Below the pieces are notes generated by a model, which did no database searches, was not told the origin of the DNA, and worked only from the letters and a program-made list of their open reading frames with translations. The position numbers and the translations under genes are program-made. Shown here piece after piece: positions 24,389-32,179 of a DNA stretch of 34,782 nt. The DNA comes from Streptomyces sp. A012304 (GTDB taxonomy: Bacteria > Actinomycetota > Actinomycetes > Streptomycetales > Streptomycetaceae), in assembly GCF_026008495.1 (NCBI RefSeq), contig NZ_BQUN01000112.1, positions 120,394 to 155,175 of the forward strand, written 5' to 3'. Numbering within the stretch: the stretch's first letter is position 1; each line of letters starts with the position of its first letter.

Positions 24389-25240
24389 ATGAGTACATAT
24401 CTGGCGGACAAGGCCGAGAACCTCACGGTCGAGGGTCCCTCGGCGCGGTTCACCTATCGACGGTTGGGGCCGCAGGGCGGTGTCCCGTTGGTCCTGCTGA
24501 ACCGCTTCCGCGGCACCATCGACTGGTGGGACCCGGAGTTCCTGGACTATCTGGCCGCCGACCACGACGTGATCCTGTTCGACAATGTCGGCGTCGGCTA
24601 CACCGATGGCGAACCGCGTGACTCCCTCGAAGGGTTCGCCGAGGGGGCCATCGAGTTCATCGAGGCGCTCGGTCTCGGGCGGGCCGACCTGCTCGGCTGG
24701 TCCCTGGGTGGCATCGTTGCCCAGCGGGTGGCCGTACGGCGCCCTGAATTGGTGCGCAGGCTCGTCGTGGCGGGCAGCGGCCCGGCCGGCTGGGTGCCCG
24801 GCGCTCCGGACTTCAGCGAGAAGGTCCTGGGCATCATGGGCAAGCCCGATGCCGACCTTGAGGACATGCTGTACCTCTTCTACCCCGCGACGGACGCGGC
24901 CCGTGCCGCCGGGCACGAGCACTTCACCCACCTCGCGCCCCGGCTCGCCGCCGGCGGCCCAGCGGTCTCCGAGGTCGCGGCGCAGGGCATGCTCACCGCG
25001 GCGGCCGAACTCCTGGCAGTCCCCTTCGACCAGGTGAAGGCGGAGCTGCAGGCCATCAAGCAGCCGGTCCTCTACGCCAACGGCCTGGAGGACGTGATGA
25101 TCCCCGCCCACAACTCCTACGTCGCGGTCCAGCACCTCGACAACGCCACCCTCGTGCTCTACGCCGGGGCCGGCCACGCGTTCCTGTTCCAGTTCGCCAA
25201 GCCGTTCACCAAACAGGTGGCCGACTTCCTCGCCGCCTGA
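24389..25240 (+). CDS. Alpha/beta-fold hydrolase
   Basis: The product is 283 residues. It has LNRFRGTIDWWDPEFLD (about 38-54) in the oxyanion-loop position, the nucleophile elbow GWSLGG with S105, and the catalytic His in GAGHAF (about H263). LNRFRGT replaces the usual HG-type oxyanion loop and is characteristic of one subgroup of alpha/beta hydrolases in actinobacteria and proteobacteria. The sequence gives no substrate. It stands alone on the plus strand, is followed by a strong terminator, and faces a convergent TetR gene at 25656, which may or may not regulate it. Confidence 0.87.
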   Translation: MSTYLADKAENLTVEGPSARFTYRRLGPQGGVPLVLLNRFRGTIDWWDPEFLDYLAADHDVILFDNVGVGYTDGEPRDSLEGFAEGAIEFIEALGLGRADLLGWSLGGIVAQRVAVRRPELVRRLVVAGSGPAGWVPGAPDFSEKVLGIMGKPDADLEDMLYLFYPATDAARAAGHEHFTHLAPRLAAGGPAVSEVAAQGMLTAAAELLAVPFDQVKAELQAIKQPVLYANGLEDVMIPAHNSYVAVQHLDNATLVLYAGAGHAFLFQFAKPFTKQVADFLAA

Positions 25241-25245
25241 GCGCC

Positions 25246-25289
25246 CGACCGTGCCGCCGATCCGGAACTCCGGGCGGCGGCACGGTCGT
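25246..25289. terminator. Strong hairpin terminator after the hydrolase
   Basis: CGACCGTGCCGCCG (25246-25259) pairs perfectly with CGGCGGCACGGTCG (25275-25288), a 14-bp stem only five bases after the stop. The 15-base loop can form a small inner hairpin. It is the most stable simple hairpin I saw in the window. Confidence 0.85.
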
Positions 25290-25655
25290 CCATCGCGCGG
25301 GGGTGCCTCGCATCCGGGTGGGGCGGCCCCGGCGCGTGTGCCGAGGTCCCTGACGCGGCCCCGTCGGCAGTCCCGTCCGGGTGCGCCGCGCAGCCGCGCT
25401 CGTGGGCCCGCTGACGGTGTCTCGGCGTCTCTTGCGTCGGACGAACATCCACGCCCTGCGGTTGTCGCCCTGCGCCGCAGGTGCCTTCGGCGGTTCGGCG
25501 CAAGACAGAGGCTGGACAGGGCTGCGACGATTCAGTGGCCAGTCGCGAGCCACGAACCATCGGCCGACGCATGGCGTCGGGTCGCGTGCGGGTTCGGTCC
25601 CTTCGTACGTTCCACAGCGGAAGCGGGCCGCCATGCGGCCGGGCGGCTGTATTTC
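25290..25655. other. Gene-free stretch between convergent genes
   Basis: About 365 bases between the hydrolase terminator and the TetR stop. Open frames on both strands are Arg/Pro-rich shadows with no recognisable motif, and I see no operator or mobile-element end. Confidence 0.5.
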
Positions 25656-26225
25656 TCAGTTCATGAACGCGCGGGCGTTCTCGATTCCCTGCTCGAGGAC
25701 CTCATCCGCGAACTTCCGGTCGGAGAGTGCCCGCGACAGCTGCAGGGTTCCCACCATCATGGTGAAGAGCCCAATGGCCTTGAGGTGGGCGGCCTGCGGA
25801 TCCGCCGGCGTCAGGCGGGCGGCGATCTCCGCCACGATGCTCTTCGCGCCGTCGGTGTAGGCCTGCTTGGTCGCGTCCCCGCAACGGCCGATCTCGTCGA
25901 GCAGCGCGGCGGAAGGGCATCCCATGTCGGGGTTGTCCCGATGCTCGGGCGACAGATACTCGCGAACGAGGTCCTCGAGGCCCGGGCGTCCGGGACGCAA
26001 GGTGTTGAACCTCACGGCCTGTGTGTGCAGTTCCGCCGCGACGACGTTTGCGACAAGGTCGTCCTTGGAGGCGAAGTGGGCGTAGAAGGCGCCGTTGGTC
26101 AGCCCGGCATCCGCCATCAGCGTGGAGACGCCGGAGCCGTCTATCCCGTCCTGCTTGAACCGCTGGCCGGCCTTCTCGATGATCCGCTGCCGCGTCACCT
26201 GCTTGTGTTCCTTGGCATAGCGCAC
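25656..26225 (-). CDS. TetR-family regulator
   Basis: The product is 189 residues from GTG 26225. This start is preferred over the upstream ATG at 26282 because GGAGAAGG lies just before it and the protein then begins VRYAKEHKQVTRQRII, like the many TetR proteins that start MRYxxxHKxxTR. The HTH includes VSTLMADAGLTNGAFYAHF. The C-terminal domain has MGCPSAALLDEI, a common pattern in this subgroup. A perfect TATAAT -10 lies at 26300-26305 on the minus strand. Possible targets are the neighbouring hydrolase genes; the regulon is unknown. Confidence 0.88.
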   Translation of the reverse strand: MRYAKEHKQVTRQRIIEKAGQRFKQDGIDGSGVSTLMADAGLTNGAFYAHFASKDDLVANVVAAELHTQAVRFNTLRPGRPGLEDLVREYLSPEHRDNPDMGCPSAALLDEIGRCGDATKQAYTDGAKSIVAEIAARLTPADPQAAHLKAIGLFTMMVGTLQLSRALSDRKFADEVLEQGIENARAFMN

Positions 26226-26299
26226 CACAGGCCTTCTCCGTTCGCTTCGTGAGGTGAGCGCTCGAACCTCAGCGTATGCCATGGCCTGACGTGCGTAAT

Positions 26300-26305
26300 A
26301 TTATA
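26300..26305 (-). promoter_or_regulatory. Consensus -10 element of the TetR gene
   Basis: TATAAT on the minus strand, embedded in the small palindrome TAATATTA (26296-26303). The predicted start at about 26293 gives a leader near 68 bases. No good -35 is seen at 17-18 bases, so the promoter may need an activator or an extended -10. Confidence 0.5.
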
Positions 26306-26370
26306 GAGGTGGGCGTGCCCCTTGGTCGGGCGCACCTTCCGAGAGGCAGAGGAGTCGGCCGCAGGCGGTG

Positions 26371-26433
26371 TGCCCGCGTCGAGCCAGAAGGCCTCGGCAT
26401 CGTCGGAGCTGGCGCGGAAGGCGTGATGTGTTT
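26371..26433 (-). pseudogene. Possible VOC/glyoxalase-family fragment
   Basis: On the minus strand the bases read THHAFRASSDDAEAFWLDAG, close to the HxAFxAxxxxxVxAFxxxAxxAG strand-helix pattern of vicinal-oxygen-chelate proteins. The rest of the 26306-26542 gap shows no continuation. The match is only about 20 residues, so this is tentative. Confidence 0.3.
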
Positions 26434-26542
26434 CCGCTGCGGGGCTGTCTGGGGCACGCGTACCGCATGTCGGCCGACAGGTCGGGGCGGGAGTGCGACG
26501 GGTGCCGGCGGACTGGGCAGGCACCCCGTCGGCCTGTTGTGC

Positions 26543-27454
26543 TCAGGCGCCGAGGTGCTTGCGGAGCCACTGCCCCATCTGCTGGATCGCCTGGTCCACC
26601 TCGGGAACGCGTCCCGCGCCCAGGATGAAGGAGTGCTGTCCCTCGGGCATCGGGTGTACCTCGGAGGTGACCTTGAAGTCCGCGAGGCGGCGGCCGAGCT
26701 GGGCGCCGTCGTCGGCGAGGATCTCGTACTCGCCGTAGTGGACGACCGTGGGCGGCAGGCCCGTCAGATCGGCGTTGGTGAGGCTGATCCGGGGGTCGGC
26801 GAAGTCCAGGCCGGGCTCCTGCAGCCAGGCAGCCCGGAATAGTTCGAGCGTGCCCCGGCTGAGCATCTTGTCGTTCTCTTCGTTCCCGTCCACCGAGGGA
26901 TTCTGGATGGTGAGGTCGGTCCAGGGGGACACGCTGACGATCGCGCCCGGGGCCGCCTCGCCCTTCGCGAGCAGCCGCAGCGGCAGCATCACGGCGAGTG
27001 TGCCGCCGATGGAGTGGCCCGTGCTGCCGATGTTCCGCGGTTCGTAGCCCTGGGAGAGCAGCCAACGGTAGGCCGTCTCGGCGTCGTCGAGCTGCGCCGG
27101 GTGAGGATGCTCGGGCGCCAGGCGGAAGTCCACGACGAGGGACCGGGCACCGGCCGCCTTCGCGATGTGACCGGCGGCCTTGCGGTCCGAGTGCATGGAC
27201 GCGGTGACCGACCCGCCGAAGTGGAAGTGGAGCAGCGCCTTCTCGGGGTCGGCGCCCTCGGGGATGGCCCAGAGGGCGGGCACGCCGTCCGCGTCCACCT
27301 CGGCGTAGGTGACGTCCTCCGGCTCGGCGGACGCCTTGTGGTTCGAGTCGACGATGTCGCGGATGACGGCCAGGTCGAGGCCCGGCATCGAGGACTTCGT
27401 GCTCACGCTCGCCAGGAACTCCGCGAACTGCTGGGCCTCGGGGCTTACCCCCAT
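26543..27454 (-). CDS. HSL-family (family IV) esterase/lipase
   Basis: The product is 303 residues. RLAPEHPHPAQLDDAETAYRW (110-130) is diagnostic for hormone-sensitive-lipase-like hydrolases. The nucleophile is S148 in GHSIGG (normally GDSAGG), and the usual HGGG oxyanion motif is HFGG at 78-81. The acid and histidine are in YGEYEILADD and GQHSF. Such enzymes hydrolyse short-chain esters or hydroxylated carboxyl compounds in the cytoplasm. AGGAG precedes ATG 27454. The 23-bp element at 27538-27560 also occurs in front of the HxlR/oxidoreductase pair, so I infer that this esterase belongs to the HxlR regulon. Confidence 0.88.
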   Translation of the reverse strand: MGVSPEAQQFAEFLASVSTKSSMPGLDLAVIRDIVDSNHKASAEPEDVTYAEVDADGVPALWAIPEGADPEKALLHFHFGGSVTASMHSDRKAAGHIAKAAGARSLVVDFRLAPEHPHPAQLDDAETAYRWLLSQGYEPRNIGSTGHSIGGTLAVMLPLRLLAKGEAAPGAIVSVSPWTDLTIQNPSVDGNEENDKMLSRGTLELFRAAWLQEPGLDFADPRISLTNADLTGLPPTVVHYGEYEILADDGAQLGRRLADFKVTSEVHPMPEGQHSFILGAGRVPEVDQAIQQMGQWLRKHLGA

Positions 27455-27537
27455 GATCCTGCTCCTTTACAGGTCGCTCCCAAGGGTGCTTCCCCCGTGG
27501 CAGCCAGGTGGATGTGCGGGTGGGTGACGCCAGGTTT

Positions 27538-27560
27538 TGAGTATGCAAAAGTAAACTCAG
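27538..27560. promoter_or_regulatory. HxlR-type operator before the esterase
   Basis: The element begins TGAGTAT and ends AAAGTAAACTCAG, with inverted arms TGAGT/ACTCA. It differs from the copy at 28808-28830 only in the three bases between these blocks. A CATACT -10-like hexamer for the esterase lies within it on the minus strand (27540-27545). Confidence 0.7.
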
Positions 27561-27676
27561 ATGGCTGGGCTTCCCTCGGGGAACGGCTCCTGTGCCGACT
27601 GTGGGGGTGGGGGCCGCGTCCTGGACGGTCGCCCGTGAGCGGGGTCGCCGGTCTGTCGTTCGTGGCCGGCCCGGGC

Positions 27677-28690
27677 TCAGTCGCTGTCGGGGGTCATCGA
27701 GACCACGACCTTGCCTGCCTTGGTGCGTCCGTGCTCGACATAGGCCATGGCTTCGAGCGTCTGGTCGAACGAGAAGACCCGGTCGATGACCGGGCGTAGC
27801 TGTCCGCTGTCGTAGAGGGCGCCGAGCTTCCGCAGCTCGGCGCCGCCCGCCTGCATGAAGAAGAACTCGTAGCGCACGCCGAGCGACTTGGCCCGCTTGC
27901 GGATCTTGCGACTGAGGGTGTTCATGACCAGGCCCATGAACGAGGGGGCTCCGAGCTGTCTGGCGAACCCGGCATCCGGCGGGCCCGCGACACCGATGGC
28001 CAGGCCGCCGGGCTTCAGTACGGTCAGCGACTTCTCGAGGTTCGTCCCGCCCAGCGAGTCGAGCACCAGGTCGAAGCCGGACAGTACCTGCGAGAAGTCC
28101 TCCTTGGTGTAGTCGACGACGACATCGGCGCCGAGGCTCCTGACCAGGTCCTCGGCGCGGGCCTGCGCGGTCGTCGCCACGGTGGCGCCGAGGTGTTTGG
28201 CGAGCTGGATGACCGTAGAACCGAGGCCGCCGGCGCCGGCGTGGATGAGTACCTTCTGCCCCGGCCCGACGTGGGCACGGTCGACCAGGATCTGCCAGGC
28301 GGTCAGTGCCACCAGCGGGACCGCGGCCGCCTCCTGGAGGGTGAGCGAGGCGGGCTTGGGGGCGACATCGTCGACGTCGATCGCGATGTACTCCGCGAAG
28401 CCTCCGATCCGCAGGTCGCGTGGACGGGCGTAGACCTCGTCGCCGACTTCGAAGCCGTGTACGGCGGAGCCGACCTTCGTCACGACCCCGGCCACGTCGT
28501 GGCCGAGCACGAACGGGGTCTTGTACTTCAGGAGCTGCTTGAACTCCCCGTTGCGGACCATCTTGTCCAGCGGGTTGACGCCGGCGGCGCTCACCCGGAC
28601 CAGGACGTCGCGGTCCCCGACGGTGGGCTCGGGCGCCAGCGCGGCGCGCACGCCGTCTTTGCCGTACTTCTCGACGACGAATGCCTTCAT
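27677..28690 (-). CDS. Quinone-oxidoreductase-like MDR protein (NADP-dependent)
   Basis: The product is 337 residues from ATG 28690. A longer in-frame version from 28852 is rejected because it would run through the operator and has a basic, non-conserved leader. The GroES-like domain has GVNPLDKMVR and LGHDVAGVVTKVG (about 62-74). The nucleotide-binding domain has AGAGGLGSTV (151-160). Zinc-binding cysteines are absent, as in QOR-type enzymes. These reduce quinones or enone-type electrophiles with NADPH. It is divergent from an HxlR gene, an arrangement known for QorR-Qor pairs, which suggests induction by electrophiles or disulfide stress. Confidence 0.9.
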   Translation of the reverse strand: MKAFVVEKYGKDGVRAALAPEPTVGDRDVLVRVSAAGVNPLDKMVRNGEFKQLLKYKTPFVLGHDVAGVVTKVGSAVHGFEVGDEVYARPRDLRIGGFAEYIAIDVDDVAPKPASLTLQEAAAVPLVALTAWQILVDRAHVGPGQKVLIHAGAGGLGSTVIQLAKHLGATVATTAQARAEDLVRSLGADVVVDYTKEDFSQVLSGFDLVLDSLGGTNLEKSLTVLKPGGLAIGVAGPPDAGFARQLGAPSFMGLVMNTLSRKIRKRAKSLGVRYEFFFMQAGGAELRKLGALYDSGQLRPVIDRVFSFDQTLEAMAYVEHGRTKAGKVVVSMTPDSD

Positions 28691-28807
28691 GGGGGTCAGC
28701 CTTCTGCGTGATCTTCGATGGGCCGGGGTGGGATTCAGCGGGGTTCTGCTGCCGCGCCGCCCTCTCGCGTGCGGTCGGATCGGTGTGCTGGTCACGACGC
28801 TACGCTC

Positions 28808-28830
28808 TGAGTATAAGAAAGTAAACTCAG
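28808..28830. promoter_or_regulatory. HxlR-type operator between oxidoreductase and HxlR genes
   Basis: Second copy of the 23-base element, with arms CTGAGT/ACTCAG when one further base is counted at the left. On the minus strand it contains TATACT (28810-28815), a good -10 for the oxidoreductase. It lies 20-43 bases upstream of the HxlR start, so one bound protein could control both genes. Confidence 0.75.
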
Positions 28831-28850
28831 CCGTGGTTAGGATCGTCCCC

Positions 28851-29360
28851 ATGGACGCGTGGACCGAAGTTCTTCAAGGCACAGGTATGGATCCCCGTCT
28901 CGACCGGGACACGTCGAACTGCTCGATCGCGCGGACCCTCGAGGTCGTCGGCGAGAAGTGGACGATCCTGATCCTTCGCGAGGTCTGGTACGGCTCGTCA
29001 CGCTTCGGCGACTTCGAGCGAGTCCTCGGCTGCCCCCGCAACCTTCTGGCAGCCCGGCTTCGCATGCTCGTGGCAGAGGGGATCCTGGCCACCGAGACGT
29101 ACAAGGAGCCCGGCTCGCGCAGCCGTCCCAAATATGTGATCACCGCCAAGGGCATGGATCTCGTGCCGGCCGTGATGGGGCTCCTGCAATGGGGCGACCG
29201 CTATCGCGCGGACCCCGAGGGTCCGGCCGTGCTCGCGCGGCACCGCGGATGCGGCGCGCACGTCGACGTCCAGCCTCGCTGCGCACAGGGCCACCCGGTG
29301 CGGGCGGAGGACATCGAGAGCGTCCCCGGCCCGGCCTTTCGTATGAGGCCCGCCGAGTGA
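28851..29360 (+). CDS. HxlR-family redox or electrophile regulator (QorR-like)
   Basis: The product is 169 residues, longer than the usual 110-130, with about 45 extra C-terminal residues containing CGAHVDVQPRCAQGH, a Cys/His-rich tail. The winged helix is TLEVVGEKWTILILREVWYG and FGDFERVLGCPRNLLAARLRML. C24 (SNCSIARTLE) is at the position of the redox-sensing cysteine of QorR, YodB and HypR. ATG 28851 follows a TAGGAT -10-like hexamer by seven bases with no ribosome-binding site, suggesting a leaderless mRNA. It is divergent from the quinone-oxidoreductase-like gene and shares its operator. Confidence 0.9.
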   Translation: MDAWTEVLQGTGMDPRLDRDTSNCSIARTLEVVGEKWTILILREVWYGSSRFGDFERVLGCPRNLLAARLRMLVAEGILATETYKEPGSRSRPKYVITAKGMDLVPAVMGLLQWGDRYRADPEGPAVLARHRGCGAHVDVQPRCAQGHPVRAEDIESVPGPAFRMRPAE

Positions 29361-29637
29361 GCTGAGTTCGAGTGTGCCGGGTTCGGTCGGCAACAAGTCC
29401 ATCAGTCCGCCTGAGACAGGCTCCCCGGACTCTACGGAAACTCTGGCAGCTCATCTCGCTGCCGGAGGCGGAACAGGACATGGACCCGGTCCCACGGATG
29501 AGGGAGTTCCCATCCAGGCGCGGGGCTGGCACCGCAGCCTGCGCTGTCGGCGCCTTCGATCGGAGTATGACCTCGTGACGCCCTCGCCCCTCCCCTTGAG
29601 GCCGATTTCGCCTCGTGATCTAGACGCACCCGGACGA
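29361..29637. other. Stretch without a recognisable gene
   Basis: About 277 bases between the HxlR stop and the hairpin at 29638. Open frames on both strands carry no motif that I recognise. The sequence is less regular in codon-position GC than its neighbours, as expected for decayed DNA. Confidence 0.4.
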
Positions 29638-29678
29638 GGGCGCCTGACGGGCATCTGCCCAGGTCAGGCGCCCTTTTT
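29638..29678 (+). terminator. Rho-independent terminator with T-run
   Basis: GGGCGCCTGAC (29638-29648) pairs with GTCAGGCGCCC (29663-29673), followed by TTTTT. The T-run is on the plus strand, yet the nearest plus-strand gene ends 278 bases upstream. It also closely follows the stop of the aldehyde dehydrogenase remnant on the other strand, so it may be a bidirectional terminator inherited with that gene. Confidence 0.85.
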
Positions 29679-29684
29679 CTACGC

Positions 29685-29752
29685 CTAGAAGAAGCCCAGC
29701 TTCTTCGGCGAGTACGAGACCAGGAGGTTCTTGGTCTGCTGGTGGTACACGG
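29685..29752 (-). pseudogene. C-terminal tail of an aldehyde dehydrogenase
   Basis: The minus strand reads YHQQTKNLLVSYSPKKLGFF and then TAG (29685-29687). This is the conserved C-terminus of ExaC/betaine-type aldehyde dehydrogenases, which end QTKxLLVSYSPxxxGFF. Upstream of the tyrosine the similarity stops at once, so about 95 percent of the gene has been lost at a breakpoint near 29752. The hairpin seven bases beyond the stop is probably its original terminator. Confidence 0.75.
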
Positions 29753-30542
29753 CTCGGATGCAGTTTGACCAGAGAAAACAGCTCCGATCACCACAAGCTG
29801 CGGACGGCTGGTCCGGTTATGGTCCGGATCTTGGTTCGAAGGTTCATGGTGATGAGCGCTGCTCGCATGTTGCGCTTGTACGACGATGACGGCCTCGGCG
29901 CTGCTTCGAGAGGCGACGACGGGCCGCAGAAGACTGTCCTGACCGGGCTGCACCAAGACTGGATCCGGCGCTGGCGGAGGCCAGCGGCGGTTTCTTCGGC
30001 CCGGCCCCACAACCGTGGCGCTGTCCTCGCAAGACCGCGGCGACACCGCGTTGAGAATTCGTCCCGTGGGGGCTCGGTTGGCCGAGGCGTCGCGGTGGCG
30101 GGTTGATCAGTGCCTACCAGTGCCTCCCGACCCTGTGACGCCCCCGGGTCATGGTCGCAGAACCACGGTTCGAAGGGGCGGCGCCGGCGCACTATGGCTG
30201 TGAGTGCGCTTCCGCTGCTTTTCGCCATTCGTCGGCAGAGCTCCGCTTGGCGTGACCGGAGCTGTTTCCGCAAGTGAGAGACGGACGATCACGCGCCGCG
30301 TGAGGGCTGGCGGCAAGGGCCATGGTGAACCGCTTGGGAGCTGAGAAGGGCATTCGCCCAGCTGAGCTGCCTCAGGCTCGCTGCCCCGTGAATTGGCCTG
30401 ACGGTGTGGGCCCTCCTGGCCTGATGGCGACTCGACCGGGGCGTAGCGCCGTGATGACCCATCAGCTGCTGTCAGTGCCCACTGCTACACCCTTTTGTTG
30501 GGATGAGCCGCGCTCCGCGGCCCACCGACGGGAAGGGGAAAC
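29753..30542. other. Accessory stretch of about 0.8 kb with no recognisable gene
   Basis: Open frames of up to 161 residues on the minus strand (29788-30273) and shorter ones on the plus strand are Arg/Ser/Pro-rich and have no motif, start signal or coding bias that convinces me. GAAGGGG at 30531-30537 is the ribosome-binding site of the next gene. The breakpoint at about 29752 and the change in composition suggest foreign or decayed DNA. Confidence 0.4.
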
Positions 30543-30755
30543 ATGTCGAAGGTGCCGGACGGGTTCCACCGGGTACGCGGTCACATCCGTCGCAATCCGA
30601 AGCCCAGGAGCGCCAAGCGCATGAGCGGTTGGATGATTGCCGGCTTACTGGCCGGCGTGTGGCTGTGGGGGCAGGTGTTCGGGTTCAGTGAGTCCACCGC
30701 CACGACACCGCCGACGGATCCGAAGCCGGCGGCCAGCGCGACGGCCGACCGCTAA
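30543..30755 (+). CDS. Small single-pass membrane protein
   Basis: The product is 70 residues. A strongly basic N-terminus (HRVRGHIRRNPKPRSAKR) precedes one transmembrane helix (MIAGLLAGVWLWGQVFGF, about 30-47) and a Thr/Pro/Ala-rich tail, so the N-terminus is probably cytoplasmic and the tail outside. GAAGGGG lies six bases before the ATG. The stop and the next ATG overlap as TAATG, which couples translation to the membrane-anchored Mrr-like protein. The function is unknown; it may help place or control that nuclease. Confidence 0.75.
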   Translation: MSKVPDGFHRVRGHIRRNPKPRSAKRMSGWMIAGLLAGVWLWGQVFGFSESTATTPPTDPKPAASATADR

Positions 30756-31429
30756 TGGGACGGATACGTCTGCGGCGCCCTCGCGGTGCCGCGGAACTGG
30801 TCGCAGCGGCTGTAGTCGCCCTGGCTGTGCTCGTCCTGGTGGCGCGGACGGCGGCCATGGCAGTCGGCACACTGAAGGCGGCCTGGCCTGTCCTGCTGGC
30901 TCTCGCCCTGCTCACGGGAGCTGTCGCGGCGTGGCGGATCAGGCAGGCGACCACGATGCGGCGTCGGGAGAAGGAGCGGCTGGCCACTCTGCGGATCACG
31001 CTCGCGGAGTTCGACACCATGGACGACCGTCGCTTCGAGTACGCCCTGCGGGATCTGCTGGTCCGCGACGGCTGGCTGGCCCGCAGAGTGGGTGGCGGCG
31101 GCGACCAGGCCGCCGACGTCATCGGTGACCATCCGCAGCGCGGCCGGATCGTGGTGCAGGCCAAGCACACCCGCGTCGACGGGAAGGTGGGCTCAGCTGT
31201 GATGTACGCGGTGAAGGGGACGGCCGGGCCGGTCCACAAAGCCGATCACGCTGTCGTCGTCACCAACGGAGCCTTCACCCGCGATGCCATGGCGTGGGGC
31301 GACCGGCACGGCGTCCACTGGATCGACCGGGAAAAGCTTCGGCGCTGGGCCGAGGATGGTGCCGCTCTGCACGAGCTCCTCGGATTGTCCGCGCGCTCCC
31401 GCCCGAGCCGATTCAGGCGTGCGGCATGA
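30755..31429 (+). CDS. Membrane-anchored Mrr-like restriction endonuclease
   Basis: The product is 224 residues. Two hydrophobic helices (about 14-37 and 43-61) precede a cytoplasmic nuclease domain. The Mrr_cat signature is seen as EYALRDLLVRDGW (95-107), D121 in QAADVIGD and Q135/K137 in IVVQAKH, a complete PD-(D/E)xK-type set with Gln in the middle position as is usual for Mrr. VVVTNGAFTRDAMAWGDRHGVHWID matches the end of the domain. Mrr enzymes cut methylated or foreign DNA. Tethering to the membrane suggests attack on incoming DNA, an inference. It is coupled to the small membrane protein upstream. Confidence 0.82.
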   Translation: MGRIRLRRPRGAAELVAAAVVALAVLVLVARTAAMAVGTLKAAWPVLLALALLTGAVAAWRIRQATTMRRREKERLATLRITLAEFDTMDDRRFEYALRDLLVRDGWLARRVGGGGDQAADVIGDHPQRGRIVVQAKHTRVDGKVGSAVMYAVKGTAGPVHKADHAVVVTNGAFTRDAMAWGDRHGVHWIDREKLRRWAEDGAALHELLGLSARSRPSRFRRAA

Positions 31430-31469
31430 CTGGCAAAGATCGTGATCGCTGCCCAAGACGTCTGGGGGT

Positions 31470-32090
31470 GTGGTGTTCGACGAGGACGGGTCGCTCGACC
31501 CGCTGCTACGGTTCCTGCTGTATGCGGTCAGCGCGCTGGCCGTCGGCAACATGCTCTGGGAGTGGCTCACCGAGGACGTCGGTCAGTGGAGCGCCGTAGA
31601 TCTGTGGGGGCTGATAGCCGATCACCCGTGGTCGACCGGGCCCATCGTCGCCGGCGGACTCGCCGTGCTGCTCCTGCCGGCAGAATCCTGTCATTCCTGT
31701 TCGACGTCAACACGTATGCCGACGCGGACAACACGTTCGTCGCTCCCGCTGGCGATGCGATCGAGGCGGACGCACTGACCTTCAAGATTAAGCAGCTCTC
31801 GTCGATGAGTGCGACGGGTTTCGAGCAGGCGTGCACTGATCTCCTGGCTCGTGACGGTTTCCGGAGTCCCAGGCGGGTCGGAGGCGCCGGTGACCTCGGC
31901 GTGGACATCACTGCCCGTGATGACGAAGACCGCATCCTGATCGTGCAGTGCAAGCAGTATCGGAACCCAGTCGGGTCAGGGCACGGGTTCAACGGGACAG
32001 CCCGACGGCATCACGGAGCCGACCTCCCGATCATGATTGCGCTCAACGGCTTCACGCAGCCGTCCGGTGCGGCGTTGTCACGGAGAGCTG
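31470..32090 (+). pseudogene. Second membrane-anchored Mrr-like gene, frameshifted and truncated
   Basis: The frame from GTG 31470 encodes two hydrophobic helices (LLRFLLYAVSALAVGNMLW and GPIVAGGLAVLLLPA) and then shifts near 31680. The next frame continues ILSFLFDVNTYADADN, then the nuclease domain: FEQACTDLLARDGF, GAGDLGVDITARDD, LIVQCKQY and FNGTARRHHGADLPIMIALN, with the D and QxK residues intact. The VQ-type helix before FNGT is shortened and similarity ends after GFTQPSGAALS at about 32090, next to the transposase remnant. The frame shift makes it inactive unless ribosomes change frame at 31680. Confidence 0.7.
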
Positions 32091-32179
32091 GCCGGGCCCC
32101 TCCCAGCGAAGAGCGACGCCGCAGCGAGGCTGCCTTGGGCCGAGAGATCGTGAGGCGACACACCTCTGGTGGAGCCGTA

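Noticed and set aside
29788..30273. 161-residue minus-strand open frame in the accessory stretch
   Set aside because: No motif, no good start signal, and Arg/Ser/Pro-rich composition typical of non-coding GC-rich DNA.
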